Below, one piece after another: positions 1 through 8,075 of a DNA stretch of 24,974 nt. The stretch is from a virus. Where the stretch lies: the IMG/VR virus record IMGVR_UViG_3300008108_003710, positions 1-24,974 of that record. One strand, written 5' to 3'. The position numbers and the translations under genes are program-made. Each line of letters starts with the position of its first letter. The first letter of the stretch is position 1. Under the pieces are notes generated by a model. It made no database searches and was not told where the DNA came from. It saw only the letters and a program-made list of their open reading frames with translations.

Positions 1-66
1 ATCAACAGAGGTATCGTTAAAGAGATTTACGAAAATCCATTTGAAAATGACGCACAAAAGAATTAA
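1..66 (+). CDS. C-terminal end of an upstream gene (partial)
   Basis: The first reading frame is open from base 1 and stops at TAA 64-66, leaving 21 residues that end in PFENDAQKN. The acidic, polar tail has no recognisable motif. The gene starts outside the window. Its end overlaps the start of the next small gene by about 20 nt, like the tight packing seen elsewhere. The product cannot be identified from this piece. Confidence 0.5.
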   Translation: MNRGIVKEIYENPFENDAQKN

Positions 67-349
67 AAGATTTCAAATAGAAGTAGAGTTTTATGATAAT
101 GCACAGCTTATAAGTTTGAAGCCGCAGTATGAAAACCTGTTAGTGCAGGACATGCGTGGCAAAGGCTATGTAAGAGTTTTAGATATCGATACGGCATTTT
201 CAATTGAGTTCACTGGCGAGACATGGAGATTCTTAATGACACTTCATGGGGTATATGTAGGAAAGAGGAAGGCATGGCAATCAGAGGGTATAACTCAAAG
301 CAAGTTGATTCCACGGAATATGCCCCAAGTCACATCAAATCAATCCTAA
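47..349 (+). CDS. Small hypothetical protein upstream of primase
   Basis: About 100 aa from ATG 47; a TTG at 41 would add two residues. The first 75 residues look like a genuine small beta-rich protein (FQIEVEFYDNAQ, then YVRVLDIDTAFSIEF). The last 25 residues overlap the primase start at 274 by 76 nt and are low-complexity, as expected of a shadow reading. Either the overlap is real, or the gene once ended earlier and its stop was lost. No family was recognised. Neighbours suggest an early or replication role, but nothing in the protein shows one. Confidence 0.5.
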   Translation: MTHKRIKRFQIEVEFYDNAQLISLKPQYENLLVQDMRGKGYVRVLDIDTAFSIEFTGETWRFLMTLHGVYVGKRKAWQSEGITQSKLIPRNMPQVTSNQS

Positions 350-1269
350 AAGAAATTGGATTGAATATTGTTGGAGAGACTGGTAATGACTTCCTATGCT
401 ACTGCCCATTTCATTCTAATAGACATACATCTAGCTTTAGCGTAAGCCAAACATCTGGTGCTTTCATTTGCTTTAATCCAGCATGTGGCGAATCTGGAAC
501 ATTAATTGAATTGATTAAAAGAACTATGCACAAAAATGATTTCCAGTCATTGAGATTAATTGCAAGTAAAGAGACAGAAGCACTCAATAACTTTGATGAA
601 ATAATGGAAGACATGCTTTCAGAAAAGCCAGACTTTAAAGAATTTCCACAAGACACATTGGATAGGCTACACACAGATCTTGGGTCAAGCAAAGAAGCCA
701 GATCCTACCTTGAATCAAGAGGAATAAGTGAGTCTTCGATGAAACATTTTAAACTTGGCTATTCACCAGCAATGAACATGGTTGTCACTCCAGTTCATAG
801 CCCAGATGCAATTCCAATTGGCATAGTTGGAAGATCTATTGAGGGAAAGAATTTTAAAAACAGCACAAACCTACCAAAGAGCAAAACTCTTTTTAATATA
901 CATAGGGCTAAAAAAATAGGAGAGCAAGTAATAGTTTGCGAGTCCAACTTTGATGCAATAAGAATTCATCAGGCTGGTTTCCCAAATGTAGTTGCAACGC
1001 TAGGAGGATTTCTTTCTAATGAACAGCAATCTCTATTAAATAGACATTTTAATAAGATAATCATAATGACAGATGCAGATGAGGCTGGCAGAGAATTGGG
1101 TAAATCTATTTCTGGTAAACTCAGGAATAAAGATATATCATGGGCAGTATACGGCTATAAAGAGATTTATCCAAATAAAGCAAAAGACGCTGGAGATTTA
1201 ACAGAAGAAGAAATAAAGAAATGTATAAAAAATTCAGTATCAGATATTGAATATCGTTCTTGGATATGA
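274..1269 (+). CDS. DnaG-type DNA primase (CHC2 zinc finger + Toprim)
   Basis: Makes RNA primers for phage DNA replication. The chosen start is ATG 274, preceded by a purine-rich ribosome site (GAAAGAGGAAGG); the frame stays open to 223 but that start lacks one. The 331-aa protein has a zinc finger at about residues 42-75: CPFH (C44, H47) and CFNPAC (C66, C71). The second pair is spaced C-x4-C rather than the usual C-x2-C. The Toprim fold follows with the metal-binding glutamate in VCES (E223) and the aspartates of DADEAG (D267, D269). It lacks the C-terminal helicase-binding region of bacterial DnaG (about 580 aa), as is usual for short phage primases. It lies upstream of SSB and DNA polymerase genes. 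Confidence 0.9.
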   Translation: MAIRGYNSKQVDSTEYAPSHIKSILKEIGLNIVGETGNDFLCYCPFHSNRHTSSFSVSQTSGAFICFNPACGESGTLIELIKRTMHKNDFQSLRLIASKETEALNNFDEIMEDMLSEKPDFKEFPQDTLDRLHTDLGSSKEARSYLESRGISESSMKHFKLGYSPAMNMVVTPVHSPDAIPIGIVGRSIEGKNFKNSTNLPKSKTLFNIHRAKKIGEQVIVCESNFDAIRIHQAGFPNVVATLGGFLSNEQQSLLNRHFNKIIIMTDADEAGRELGKSISGKLRNKDISWAVYGYKEIYPNKAKDAGDLTEEEIKKCIKNSVSDIEYRSWI

Positions 1270-1304
1270 TATACTAAACAGACAGATGGATTTATACCAT
1301 CAAC

Positions 1305-1310
1305 TATAAT
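1305..1310 (+). promoter_or_regulatory. Candidate -10 box for the SSB gene
   Basis: TATAAT lies 14 nt before ATG 1325, with purine-rich AGAAGAGG between them as a ribosome site. No convincing -35 was found 16-18 nt upstream. A second TATACT at 1270-1275 could be an alternative. The assignment rests on the hexamer and position only. Confidence 0.35.
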
Positions 1311-1324
1311 AGAAGAGGATACAA

Positions 1325-2002
1325 ATGGGTATTGTAAAAGGATTAAAGGGACTAAATCAAGTCATGGATAAGCCTTCGTACAGCGAAAATGATGGAACAA
1401 AGGCACGTTGGGCAAAGCTAGAAGATGCAGAAAGCGTAAAGGTTCGATTCCTGCAAGAGCTTGATCCAGACTCACCTACATATGACGAGTCAAAGGGACT
1501 AGGCTTTATTGCAGTAGAGCATACCAACCCTAAAGATTATAAGCGCAAGGCACTATGTTCTATGGAAGATCAAGGCAAGTGCTACGGTTGCGAGCAACAC
1601 CGTAAAGATTATAAGGCGGGATGGAAGGGTCGTTCAAGACTTTACATGAACGTACTTATTGATGATGGCAAAGAAGAGCCATACGTAGCAATTCTTTCTC
1701 AAGGTTCAAGCGGAAAGACTATTACTCCAACACTAATTGAGTATGCAGGCGAAATGGGATCGATTACAAATCTCATGTGGCGTATTAAGCGTACTGGAAC
1801 AAAGACAGACACAAGCTATACAATCATCCCTTTAGCTAAGGATGAAACTCCGTTCGACTCATCAGCACTTGAGTTGTACGATCTAGAGACTACAGCCATT
1901 CGTGACTTGCCATACACTGAGCAAGAAGCGTTCTTTAATGGTGACGGTGGAAGCCACGAAGCATCTGCTCCTTCAGATTCAGACAGCAACTTAGTCTGGT
2001 AA
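1325..2002 (+). CDS. T4 gp32-type single-stranded DNA-binding protein
   Basis: Predicted to coat single-stranded DNA during replication and recombination. The 225-aa protein carries a likely zinc site H66-x11-C78-x7-C86-x2-C89, very close in spacing to the H64/C77/C87/C90 zinc site of T4 gp32. An aromatic and basic segment follows (KAGWKGRSRLYMNVLID), typical of an OB-fold ssDNA surface. The C-terminus is acidic and ends in an aromatic tip (DSDSNLVW), the usual partner-docking tail of SSBs. It lies between primase and polymerase. A strong hairpin terminator follows the stop, so this may be a high-output transcript of its own. Confidence 0.8.
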   Translation: MGIVKGLKGLNQVMDKPSYSENDGTKARWAKLEDAESVKVRFLQELDPDSPTYDESKGLGFIAVEHTNPKDYKRKALCSMEDQGKCYGCEQHRKDYKAGWKGRSRLYMNVLIDDGKEEPYVAILSQGSSGKTITPTLIEYAGEMGSITNLMWRIKRTGTKTDTSYTIIPLAKDETPFDSSALELYDLETTAIRDLPYTEQEAFFNGDGGSHEASAPSDSDSNLVW

Positions 2003-2013
2003 TTTTATACTGT

Positions 2014-2039
2014 CAGGGGCAGTCTATTGACTGCCCCTG
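2014..2039 (+). terminator. Intrinsic terminator after the SSB gene
   Basis: A perfect 11-bp inverted repeat, CAGGGGCAGTC at 2014-2024 and GACTGCCCCTG at 2029-2039, encloses a TATT loop. It starts 12 nt after the SSB stop. The following tract (CATTATTTAGT) is only moderately T-rich. The distal arm overlaps a -35 element of the next promoter. Confidence 0.8.
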
Positions 2040-2055
2040 CATTATTTAGTAAAAT
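2027..2055 (+). promoter_or_regulatory. Sigma70-like leaderless promoter for 2062 and DnaE
   Basis: TTGACT (2027-2032), 17 nt, TAAAAT (2050-2055), then exactly 6 nt to ATG 2062. Initiation about 7 nt after the -10 would put the first transcribed base at the A of the ATG. The -35 is built from the loop and distal arm of the preceding terminator. Confidence 0.7.
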
Positions 2056-2061
2056 AACATA

Positions 2062-2268
2062 ATGATCTCATACGAAATACCAGACCCATTTGATACATTT
2101 GTAGCAAACAAGTATAAGGATTATGTGGGAGCGGTATATGATTTTTTTGCAAAAGAATGGCATATGAAATGCGGGTGCTGCAAAGAAGATTTATATGCAC
2201 CAAACAAAAAGACAATGATAAAGATTAGACTTTATCATACAAGAAACGAATGCCTGGGCGGATATTAA
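2062..2268 (+). CDS. Small cysteine-rich protein, likely zinc-binding
   Basis: A 68-aa protein with CGCCKEDLYAPN near its middle (CxCC) and a further Cys near the end; HTRNEC could supply a His/Cys pair. This suggests a small zinc knuckle, but the family is not recognised. It probably starts at the first base of its mRNA, 6 nt behind a -10 box. Its TAA overlaps the DnaE ATG (TAATG, 2266-2270), so the two are probably translationally coupled. A role near replication is inferred from position only. Confidence 0.65.
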   Translation: MISYEIPDPFDTFVANKYKDYVGAVYDFFAKEWHMKCGCCKEDLYAPNKKTMIKIRLYHTRNECLGGY

Positions 2269-5200
2269 TGAGTTTTGTACACTTACACGTTCATTCATAC
2301 TATTCATTAATGGATGGACTAAATTCACCTAAAGAATTATGTCAAGCAGCGTTAGATGCTGGGCAAACTGCGATTGCAATTACAGACCATGGTACTCTCT
2401 CTTCACACAGAGATATGCAAATTGCCGCAAAGGAAACAGGCATTAAGCCAATTCTTGGTGTTGAGGCGTACATTTCTCCAACCGATAGGTTTGATAGATC
2501 ATCTAAAACAGATAAGTCTATTCAGGCCTACAACCATATTATTTTGCTAGCGAAAAATAAAAAGGGGTTGGAGAATATTAATATCCTTCAGGAACTTGCA
2601 TGGAACGAAGGCTTCTATCATAAGCCACGTATTGACAGGGAGATTTTAAATGAATACAAAGAAGGCATTATTGTCCTTTCTGGATGCCTTAATGGGCTTA
2701 TCTCTAAAGCTATTGAAAAAGAAGAGTTCGGGGAAGCCAAACTTTTATTACAAGGTTTTAAGAAAACTTTTGACGAAGACTTTTATGTTGAGGTACAATC
2801 TCACAATCCGCCAGAAATAAATGCAAAGCTGCTTGAGCTTGCAGATGAATTAAATATTAAAGCGGTAGCAACAGGAGATGCTCACTTTGCTAAAGAAGAA
2901 GATAGAATACTAGAAGAAGCCCTGTTAATTCTTTCAACATCGCCAAAGATAGATAAAGAATCAGACTTTGAAATGTCTAGAAACATAAAAGATATGATGG
3001 AAAGATTTAATTATCTTTATCCAGATCGTAGAATTTCTTTTCAAGACTATAATTTATTTATCCAATCACGTTCAGAAATCGAAGCTGACTTTAACACTGC
3101 TGGAATTACTCGCACAGACATTTATGAAAATACAGTTGAGATTGCGGATAAGGTTCAAGAGTATGATTTTTATCAAGGCCTCGACCTTCTTCCAGTTCCA
3201 AAAACTGATGCTGATGAAAAACTTCGTGACATGTCCTACCAAGGTCTAAAGTCTCTGGGGTTATCAGACAATCAGGTATACGTTGATAGAGTTGAAGAAG
3301 AGCTTTCTGTAATTGCATCTAAGAATTTTGCATCATACTTCTTAGTTATTGCAGATATGATTAATTGGGCAAAGACAAATGATATCCGTGTAGGTCCTGG
3401 ACGTGGATCGGCTGCAGGCTCACTGGTATGCTACTCTCTTGGAATCACAGACGTAGATCCAATTAAATATGATTTATTGTTCTTTAGATTTATTAATCCA
3501 GAGCGTAACGATTTCCCCGATATCGATACAGACTTTGAAGATCGTCGTCGTAAAGAGGTAAAGGATTACCTTAAGAAAAAGTTTAAGCACGTTGCATCTA
3601 TTTCTACTTATACTTATTTTAAAGATAAGGGTGTAATTAGAGATGCTGCAAGAATCTTTATGGTTCCACTGCAGGAAGTAAATCGTGCAATGAAGTCTAT
3701 TGATACATTTGAAGATTTTATTTCGTCTCCAAATACAAAAGAGTTTAGAGCCAAGTACCCAGAGGTTGTGTGGTTGGCAGATAGACTTCGTGGAAGAATT
3801 CGCTCAGTAGGTGTTCATGCTGCAGGTGTAGTTGTTGCAAAAGATGATTTAAGAAAGTTTGCACCAGTTGAATCTCGTGAAGACTCTCAAGATAAAGTAT
3901 CAGGAAGAATTCCAGTCGTCGCATACGATATGGATACTGTTGCGGACATTGGACTGATTAAGCTAGATGCTTTGGGCCTTAAAACTCTTTCTGTTATTTC
4001 AGATACGATTAAGTCTATTAAATCTAGAACAGGGAAGGATATAGTTCTTTCAGATATTCCTCTAGATGATGCAGCGGTCTACAAGATGCTCAGTGAAGGA
4101 TATACAAAGGGAGTTTTCCAGGCAGAAGCAACTCCTTATACAAACCTTCTAATAAAGATGGGTACGGATAAATTTGAAGATCTAGTTGCCTCCAATGCAC
4201 TTGTTCGTCCAGGGGCTATGAACACAGTTGGAGCGGCATATATTAATAGAAAGCATGGCAACGAGGCTGTTGATTATATGCATACTATAATGAAGCCATT
4301 TACTGAGAATACATATGGTGTTATCATTTATCAAGAGCAAGTTATGCAGGCATGCGTACACTTGGGTGGTATGACTTGGGCAGAGGCTGATAAGGTCCGC
4401 AAGATTATTGGAAAGAAAAAGGATGCAAAAGAATTTGACCAGTTCAAAGATAAGTTTGTTACTGGGGCTTCAGAGCATATTAGTAAGAAAAAGGCAGAAG
4501 CACTATGGCATGATTTTGAAGCGCATGCTGGTTATTCTTTCAACCGTTCCCATGCTGTTGCTTACTCTATGCTTAGTTATTATACTGCTTGGCTTAAGTC
4601 CTATTATCCTCTTGAGTTTATGTTTTCAATTCTTAAAAACGAAAACGATAAAGATGCTAGAACAGAATACTTAATTGAGTCTAAAAGACTAGGACTAAAG
4701 GTATTGCTTCCTCACATTAATGAGTCAGACTTATATTTCTCATTGCAGAAAGATGCTATTCGTTTTGGGCTAACCGACATTAAATTTATATCAGACAATA
4801 TCGCAAATAAAATTATTGATCATAGGCCATACAAAGACTACCACCATTTTGTATCTACTGCTTCTTCTAAGGGAAGCGGAATAAATAGTAGAGCGATAAG
4901 CTCTTTGAATGCAATTGGTGCAGCGGCATTTAAAGATAACCTTAGAGATGGAAACGAAAAAGATAATTACTATGAATATCTAGGTATACCTACATTTAAC
5001 CTAGAAGGCATTCCTCCTAGAGTTAAGGCACAAGCAAGACCTATTGAGGAGTTTGACGACCTAGGATCCTTTGTTATGTTTGGAATGGTTAAAGGAATTA
5101 AGCGTGGTTCTGGATGGGCCAGAGTTGAGCTTGTTGATGAAACAGGTTCTATTGGATTATTCCATAATGAGCAGACCCAAATTGAAGTAGGGCAAATGTA

Positions 5201-5537
5201 TTTTATTCTGGTTGGAGATAATAGAATTGCTAGATACATTAAGGTATCAGAAATCGATCCGTCTTCAAATGATATGTTTGTTGACTATCTTTATAGAAAA
5301 GAATATGATTTAGCAGAAGATGAATACATTGTTGTTAACTTTACCCCATATACAACAAAAGCTGGAAAGACAATGAGCCACATAGTTTTGTCTGATAAAA
5401 ACAAAGTTCTTACTAGAGCGATTGCTTTTCCGACAATGTATAAGATGACCCTCGCTAAAATGCGTGAAGGAATGAAATGTAAAGTTGTTCTGTCAAAATT
5501 AGATGATGGAACTTTAAACGTAAAGGAAATAAAATGA
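2268..5537 (+). CDS. dnaE: DNA polymerase III alpha subunit (DnaE-like, with PHP domain)
   Basis: The replicative polymerase of the phage, 1089 aa, near the usual DnaE1 length. ATG 2268 was chosen because it overlaps the upstream stop and begins MSFVHLHVHS as the family does. The N-terminal PHP domain keeps HLHVH, ITDHG and TGDAHF, the metal ligands expected of an active PHP proofreading site. The polymerase core has GPGRGSAAGS, the catalytic aspartates in FPDIDTDFED (about 417/419) and the third in KLDALGLKTL (about 566). GYSFNRSHAVAYSMLSYYTA marks the fingers and tandem-HhH region. The C-terminus resembles an OB fold (FVMFGMVKGIKRGSGWARVE). No separate 3'-5' exonuclease was found in the window, so proofreading may rest on PHP. 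Confidence 0.95.
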   Translation: MSFVHLHVHSYYSLMDGLNSPKELCQAALDAGQTAIAITDHGTLSSHRDMQIAAKETGIKPILGVEAYISPTDRFDRSSKTDKSIQAYNHIILLAKNKKGLENINILQELAWNEGFYHKPRIDREILNEYKEGIIVLSGCLNGLISKAIEKEEFGEAKLLLQGFKKTFDEDFYVEVQSHNPPEINAKLLELADELNIKAVATGDAHFAKEEDRILEEALLILSTSPKIDKESDFEMSRNIKDMMERFNYLYPDRRISFQDYNLFIQSRSEIEADFNTAGITRTDIYENTVEIADKVQEYDFYQGLDLLPVPKTDADEKLRDMSYQGLKSLGLSDNQVYVDRVEEELSVIASKNFASYFLVIADMINWAKTNDIRVGPGRGSAAGSLVCYSLGITDVDPIKYDLLFFRFINPERNDFPDIDTDFEDRRRKEVKDYLKKKFKHVASISTYTYFKDKGVIRDAARIFMVPLQEVNRAMKSIDTFEDFISSPNTKEFRAKYPEVVWLADRLRGRIRSVGVHAAGVVVAKDDLRKFAPVESREDSQDKVSGRIPVVAYDMDTVADIGLIKLDALGLKTLSVISDTIKSIKSRTGKDIVLSDIPLDDAAVYKMLSEGYTKGVFQAEATPYTNLLIKMGTDKFEDLVASNALVRPGAMNTVGAAYINRKHGNEAVDYMHTIMKPFTENTYGVIIYQEQVMQACVHLGGMTWAEADKVRKIIGKKKDAKEFDQFKDKFVTGASEHISKKKAEALWHDFEAHAGYSFNRSHAVAYSMLSYYTAWLKSYYPLEFMFSILKNENDKDARTEYLIESKRLGLKVLLPHINESDLYFSLQKDAIRFGLTDIKFISDNIANKIIDHRPYKDYHHFVSTASSKGSGINSRAISSLNAIGAAAFKDNLRDGNEKDNYYEYLGIPTFNLEGIPPRVKAQARPIEEFDDLGSFVMFGMVKGIKRGSGWARVELVDETGSIGLFHNEQTQIEVGQMYFILVGDNRIARYIKVSEIDPSSNDMFVDYLYRKEYDLAEDEYIVVNFTPYTTKAGKTMSHIVLSDKNKVLTRAIAFPTMYKMTLAKMREGMKCKVVLSKLDDGTLNVKEIK

Positions 5538-5731
5538 CAGAAGCCAAGATTGAAGATGTTTATGCTCAGCTAAACATTGCAAGGATACTTGTCGCAGCAC
5601 TTGAAACGCTAGGAGAAATTTCAGTTCCAGTAATGAAAATTGTTGACGCACAAAATGAAGATAAAGAAGTGCAGGTAGATTATGATGAGTCTAATCAAAC
5701 ATTTACATTTAAATTAAAAATAAAAGACTAA
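5534..5731 (+). CDS. Small hypothetical acidic protein
   Basis: A 65-aa acidic protein overlapping the DnaE stop by 4 nt (ATGA). The N-terminal half looks like one amphipathic helix (EDVYAQLNIARILVAALETLG), the C-terminal half like two beta strands (KEVQVDYDES, TFTFKLKIKD). No family was recognised. Coupling to dnaE suggests co-expression. It is not the missing RecA N-terminus, since it shows no RecA sequence. Confidence 0.6.
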   Translation: MTEAKIEDVYAQLNIARILVAALETLGEISVPVMKIVDAQNEDKEVQVDYDESNQTFTFKLKIKD

Positions 5732-5756
5732 TAGGGTTCCAAAACCTTTATTTTAA

Positions 5757-5765
5757 TGCTATACT
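5757..5765 (+). promoter_or_regulatory. Extended -10 promoter for the RecA-like gene
   Basis: TGCTATACT (5757-5765) matches an extended -10 (TGnTATAAT type), which can work with a poor -35; only weak TTCCAA is present 17 nt upstream. Transcription would start near 5772, followed at once by purine-rich AGAGAAGAAAG, a plausible ribosome site for a start at 5782-5786. Confidence 0.5.
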
Positions 5766-5781
5766 AGTAGAGAGAAGAAAG

Positions 5782-6648
5782 ATTAATGGAAGGCAAGTAC
5801 TTGTTTGGGGCAATAAGTCTGCTGGAAAATCATCTTTCTGTTTACAGATGATAGCGTTAGCCCAACAAGAAGGAAAAACATGTGCTTGGATTGATGCTGA
5901 GGCATCTTATGATCAAAAATGGGCAGAGCAGCTTGGAGTAGATTCATCTTCTCTTATTTACTCTCAGGCTAAAACAGTTAATGATATGGTTGATGTTGGC
6001 GTAAAGTTAATGGAGGCTGGAGTAGATGTAATTGTTGTTGATTCCATATCTGCACTACTTCCAGGAATTTACTTTGAAAAAGATGGAAATGAAATGAAAG
6101 ATTTGCAAGACACAAAGCAAATCGGAGCAGAAGCAAAGGATATGACTCATGCAGTCAAAATGTTAAACTATGCAAATAAAAACACACTACTGGTTCTCAT
6201 CTCACAGCAAAGAAATCAATTTGGATCTATGCATGCCTCCCACATTCCGACAGGAGGAATGGCAGTTAAGTTCTTTTCTTCCACAGTCATTAAGCTATGG
6301 TCTTCGGAAGCTGAAGCTAATGCTATTAAAGCTGGTGTTGCGGTTGGTGACAAGATCATTGAACAAAGAGTTGGCAGGCCAGTCAATTGGATTATTGATT
6401 ACAACAAGCTCGGCCCCCCTAATCTTTCGGGACAATACGACTTCTATTACCAAGGAGAATCTTTAGGGGTTGATCGTATTGGTGAGACATTAGATGTTGC
6501 AGAGATGTACGGATTAATTGAAAAAGGCGGAGCCTGGTATACCATTAACGGTGAACGTTTTCAAGGTAGAGCAAAGGCTGTAGCTTACCTAAGAGAAAAT
6601 CCAGAGGTTGCTGGAACTTTAATTGGACAAATAAATGCCAAATCTTAA
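5782..6648 (+). CDS. RecA-like recombinase core, N-terminus absent, start uncertain
   Basis: Strand-exchange ATPase for recombination. Only from ATG 5848 is there a standard start, but that would cut off Walker A, which is clearly encoded just upstream in the same frame: GNKSAGKS at 5809-5832. The frame is open back to a stop at 5710 with no ATG, GTG or TTG before 5848. The best in-frame option is ATT 5782 behind AGAGAAGAAAG (288 aa). Visible parts are Walker A, the IDAEASYD strand, Walker B-like VDVIVVDSISALLP, LVLISQQRNQFG and the RecA C-terminal pattern GLIEKGGAWYTINGERFQGR. The roughly 50-60-residue N-terminal polymerisation segment of RecA is missing. ATG 5786 sits in another frame and ends at 5851. 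Confidence 0.8.
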   Translation: MNGRQVLVWGNKSAGKSSFCLQMIALAQQEGKTCAWIDAEASYDQKWAEQLGVDSSSLIYSQAKTVNDMVDVGVKLMEAGVDVIVVDSISALLPGIYFEKDGNEMKDLQDTKQIGAEAKDMTHAVKMLNYANKNTLLVLISQQRNQFGSMHASHIPTGGMAVKFFSSTVIKLWSSEAEANAIKAGVAVGDKIIEQRVGRPVNWIIDYNKLGPPNLSGQYDFYYQGESLGVDRIGETLDVAEMYGLIEKGGAWYTINGERFQGRAKAVAYLRENPEVAGTLIGQINAKS

Positions 6649-6823
6649 TGAGTTTTTTTCTAGACCAGAGATTGTTAATAAAAAAAGCTTAGAGTCAATA
6701 CATGGATCCAAGCCTTGCTTTAAATGTGAAAAAAATGCTGAAGAAGCTTTTTGGGACGCAGAAACAATGATCCTTGCTTGGGAATGCCCAGACGGACACT
6801 CAAATGAAGTAAGGGTTGGATAA
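6635..6823 (+). CDS. Small zinc-ribbon-like protein
   Basis: A 62-aa protein overlapping the RecA-like stop by 14 nt. It carries CFKC in mid-protein and CPDGH near the end, a plausible C-x2-C...C-x3-H zinc site. WECPDGHSNEVRV looks like a beta hairpin of a ribbon fold. Its stop overlaps the next gene's ATG (TAATG). The family is unrecognised; expression with recombination genes is likely from coupling. Confidence 0.65.
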   Translation: MPNLNEFFSRPEIVNKKSLESIHGSKPCFKCEKNAEEAFWDAETMILAWECPDGHSNEVRVG

Positions 6824-7125
6824 TGTCTGAAAGATCAGAAGTTAAAAGAGACGGTGCTAAAGCGCAAAAAAATTCTGGTAGAGGTGACTACCAGAAAGGT
6901 GATGCACAATGGAAACAGTTTTTAGTTGATTACAAGGAGGCATCCAGATCATTTACTTTAAATAAAGAAGTGTGGTCGAAGATATGCACCGACACATTTA
7001 AGGTAAACAGAGATATGCACCCAGCACTAAAAATAATAATTGGTCAAGACTCCAAGGTCAGACTTGGTATAATAGAATGGTCAGTGTTAGAAGAATTAAT
7101 TAGGTTCAAAGAGGACAATGCATGA
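6823..7125 (+). CDS. Putative PDDEXK-like recombination nuclease
   Basis: A 100-aa protein starting MSERSEVKRDGAKAQKNSGRG, then KGDAQW and FLVDYKEASRSF. An early Glu, a GDA aspartate and a D-x-K/E segment (VDYKE) within one short domain recall PD-(D/E)xK nucleases of the archaeal Holliday-resolvase or phage endonuclease type. Similar short proteins occur in phage recombination clusters, and this one sits between RecA-like and other nuclease genes. The fold call is inference; the protein is short for a full nuclease and could be structural or DNA-binding. Confidence 0.55.
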   Translation: MSERSEVKRDGAKAQKNSGRGDYQKGDAQWKQFLVDYKEASRSFTLNKEVWSKICTDTFKVNRDMHPALKIIIGQDSKVRLGIIEWSVLEELIRFKEDNA

Positions 7126-8075
7126 AAAAATACGAAGTTATTCCACAGGTATACGTTTTTAAAGATTTGTTTTCAGACGAAGATCTTTCTAAATTGATGC
7201 AGGCGATAGAAAACACAAAAAATGTCGTAGATAATGATAACAAGATTACCCCTATTGAGTCTATGCTCTACAATGTTCATGGAGATGCAACCAATGTTTT
7301 AGATCCAGAAAGCCCAATAGATCCATGGGTTACATGGTATACGTTTGGTGAAAAGTCCTCGTTTGCAAACAAACCCACCCCAGACAATATAAATAACGAA
7401 TACAATAAATTTCTTTATGAATTCAAAGAGAAGCTATTTTCTAAGATAGAAGAATGCTTTGAAGAGTATAAAAAAGACTGGATCGGCTCAGGTTCATGGC
7501 CAGTATACGTTGATGATTGGTCACTAGGTGGACGACTTAACTACGGGAAAATTGAAATATTACAGCATTACTACACTCCAGAACAAAAGTTTTCAATAAC
7601 ATTTCATACCGATTCCCATGAGCATAGGGAACAGGAGCCAGGAGATAAGCACGTTGCTACTGTGACTTTTTATGTTAATGATGACTACGAAGGCGGAGAG
7701 ATAGAGTTTTTAAATGAAAATGATAAAAGCTTGGTAACATACAAGCCTAAAAAAGGAGACCTAACTATTTTTCCATCTGGATTGCCATTTTGGCATTCTG
7801 CAAAATCTGTAATATCTGGTAAAAGAAAACTTTTTCTCAGGCTTTTTATTTTATGGTCACACGACGGTTCTAATGAGTGGAAGCAAGGACTTGAAATATA
7901 TGGCGAAGAAAAATGGAAAGAAATGAGCAGAGAAAAAATACAGGATCAGATATCTAATGGAGAAATGGATAGGCAAGTTTTATATAGCCATGAGATACCA
8001 CAAGATTTAAGTTATGGAATTTCTATTATTGTAGAAGAAGACAAAAGGACATACGTTGACGGGAGAGAAATGTGA
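7122..8075 (+). CDS. 2-oxoglutarate/Fe(II)-dependent oxygenase (prolyl-4-hydroxylase type)
   Basis: A 317-aa protein that would hydroxylate a substrate using O2, Fe(II) and 2-oxoglutarate. The metal triad is FHTDSHE (H162, D164) and PFWHSAKSV (H225); KRKLFLRLF ten residues on supplies the basic residue for 2OG carboxylate binding. YVNDDYEGGEIEFLN and KPKKGDLTIFPSG are the typical jelly-roll strands between them. The N-terminal 120 residues and about 70 C-terminal residues are unassigned. It overlaps the preceding gene by 4 nt. Such oxygenases are frequent in aquatic phages; the target (protein, nucleotide or DNA base) cannot be read here. Confidence 0.8.
   Translation: MKKYEVIPQVYVFKDLFSDEDLSKLMQAIENTKNVVDNDNKITPIESMLYNVHGDATNVLDPESPIDPWVTWYTFGEKSSFANKPTPDNINNEYNKFLYEFKEKLFSKIEECFEEYKKDWIGSGSWPVYVDDWSLGGRLNYGKIEILQHYYTPEQKFSITFHTDSHEHREQEPGDKHVATVTFYVNDDYEGGEIEFLNENDKSLVTYKPKKGDLTIFPSGLPFWHSAKSVISGKRKLFLRLFILWSHDGSNEWKQGLEIYGEEKWKEMSREKIQDQISNGEMDRQVLYSHEIPQDLSYGISIIVEEDKRTYVDGREM

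Noticed and set aside
5786-5851. ATG 5786 opening a 21-codon frame with a good ribosome site
   Set aside because: The peptide has no RecA character; the Walker A is in a different frame, so it is treated as a possible start problem of the recA-like gene, not a gene of its own.
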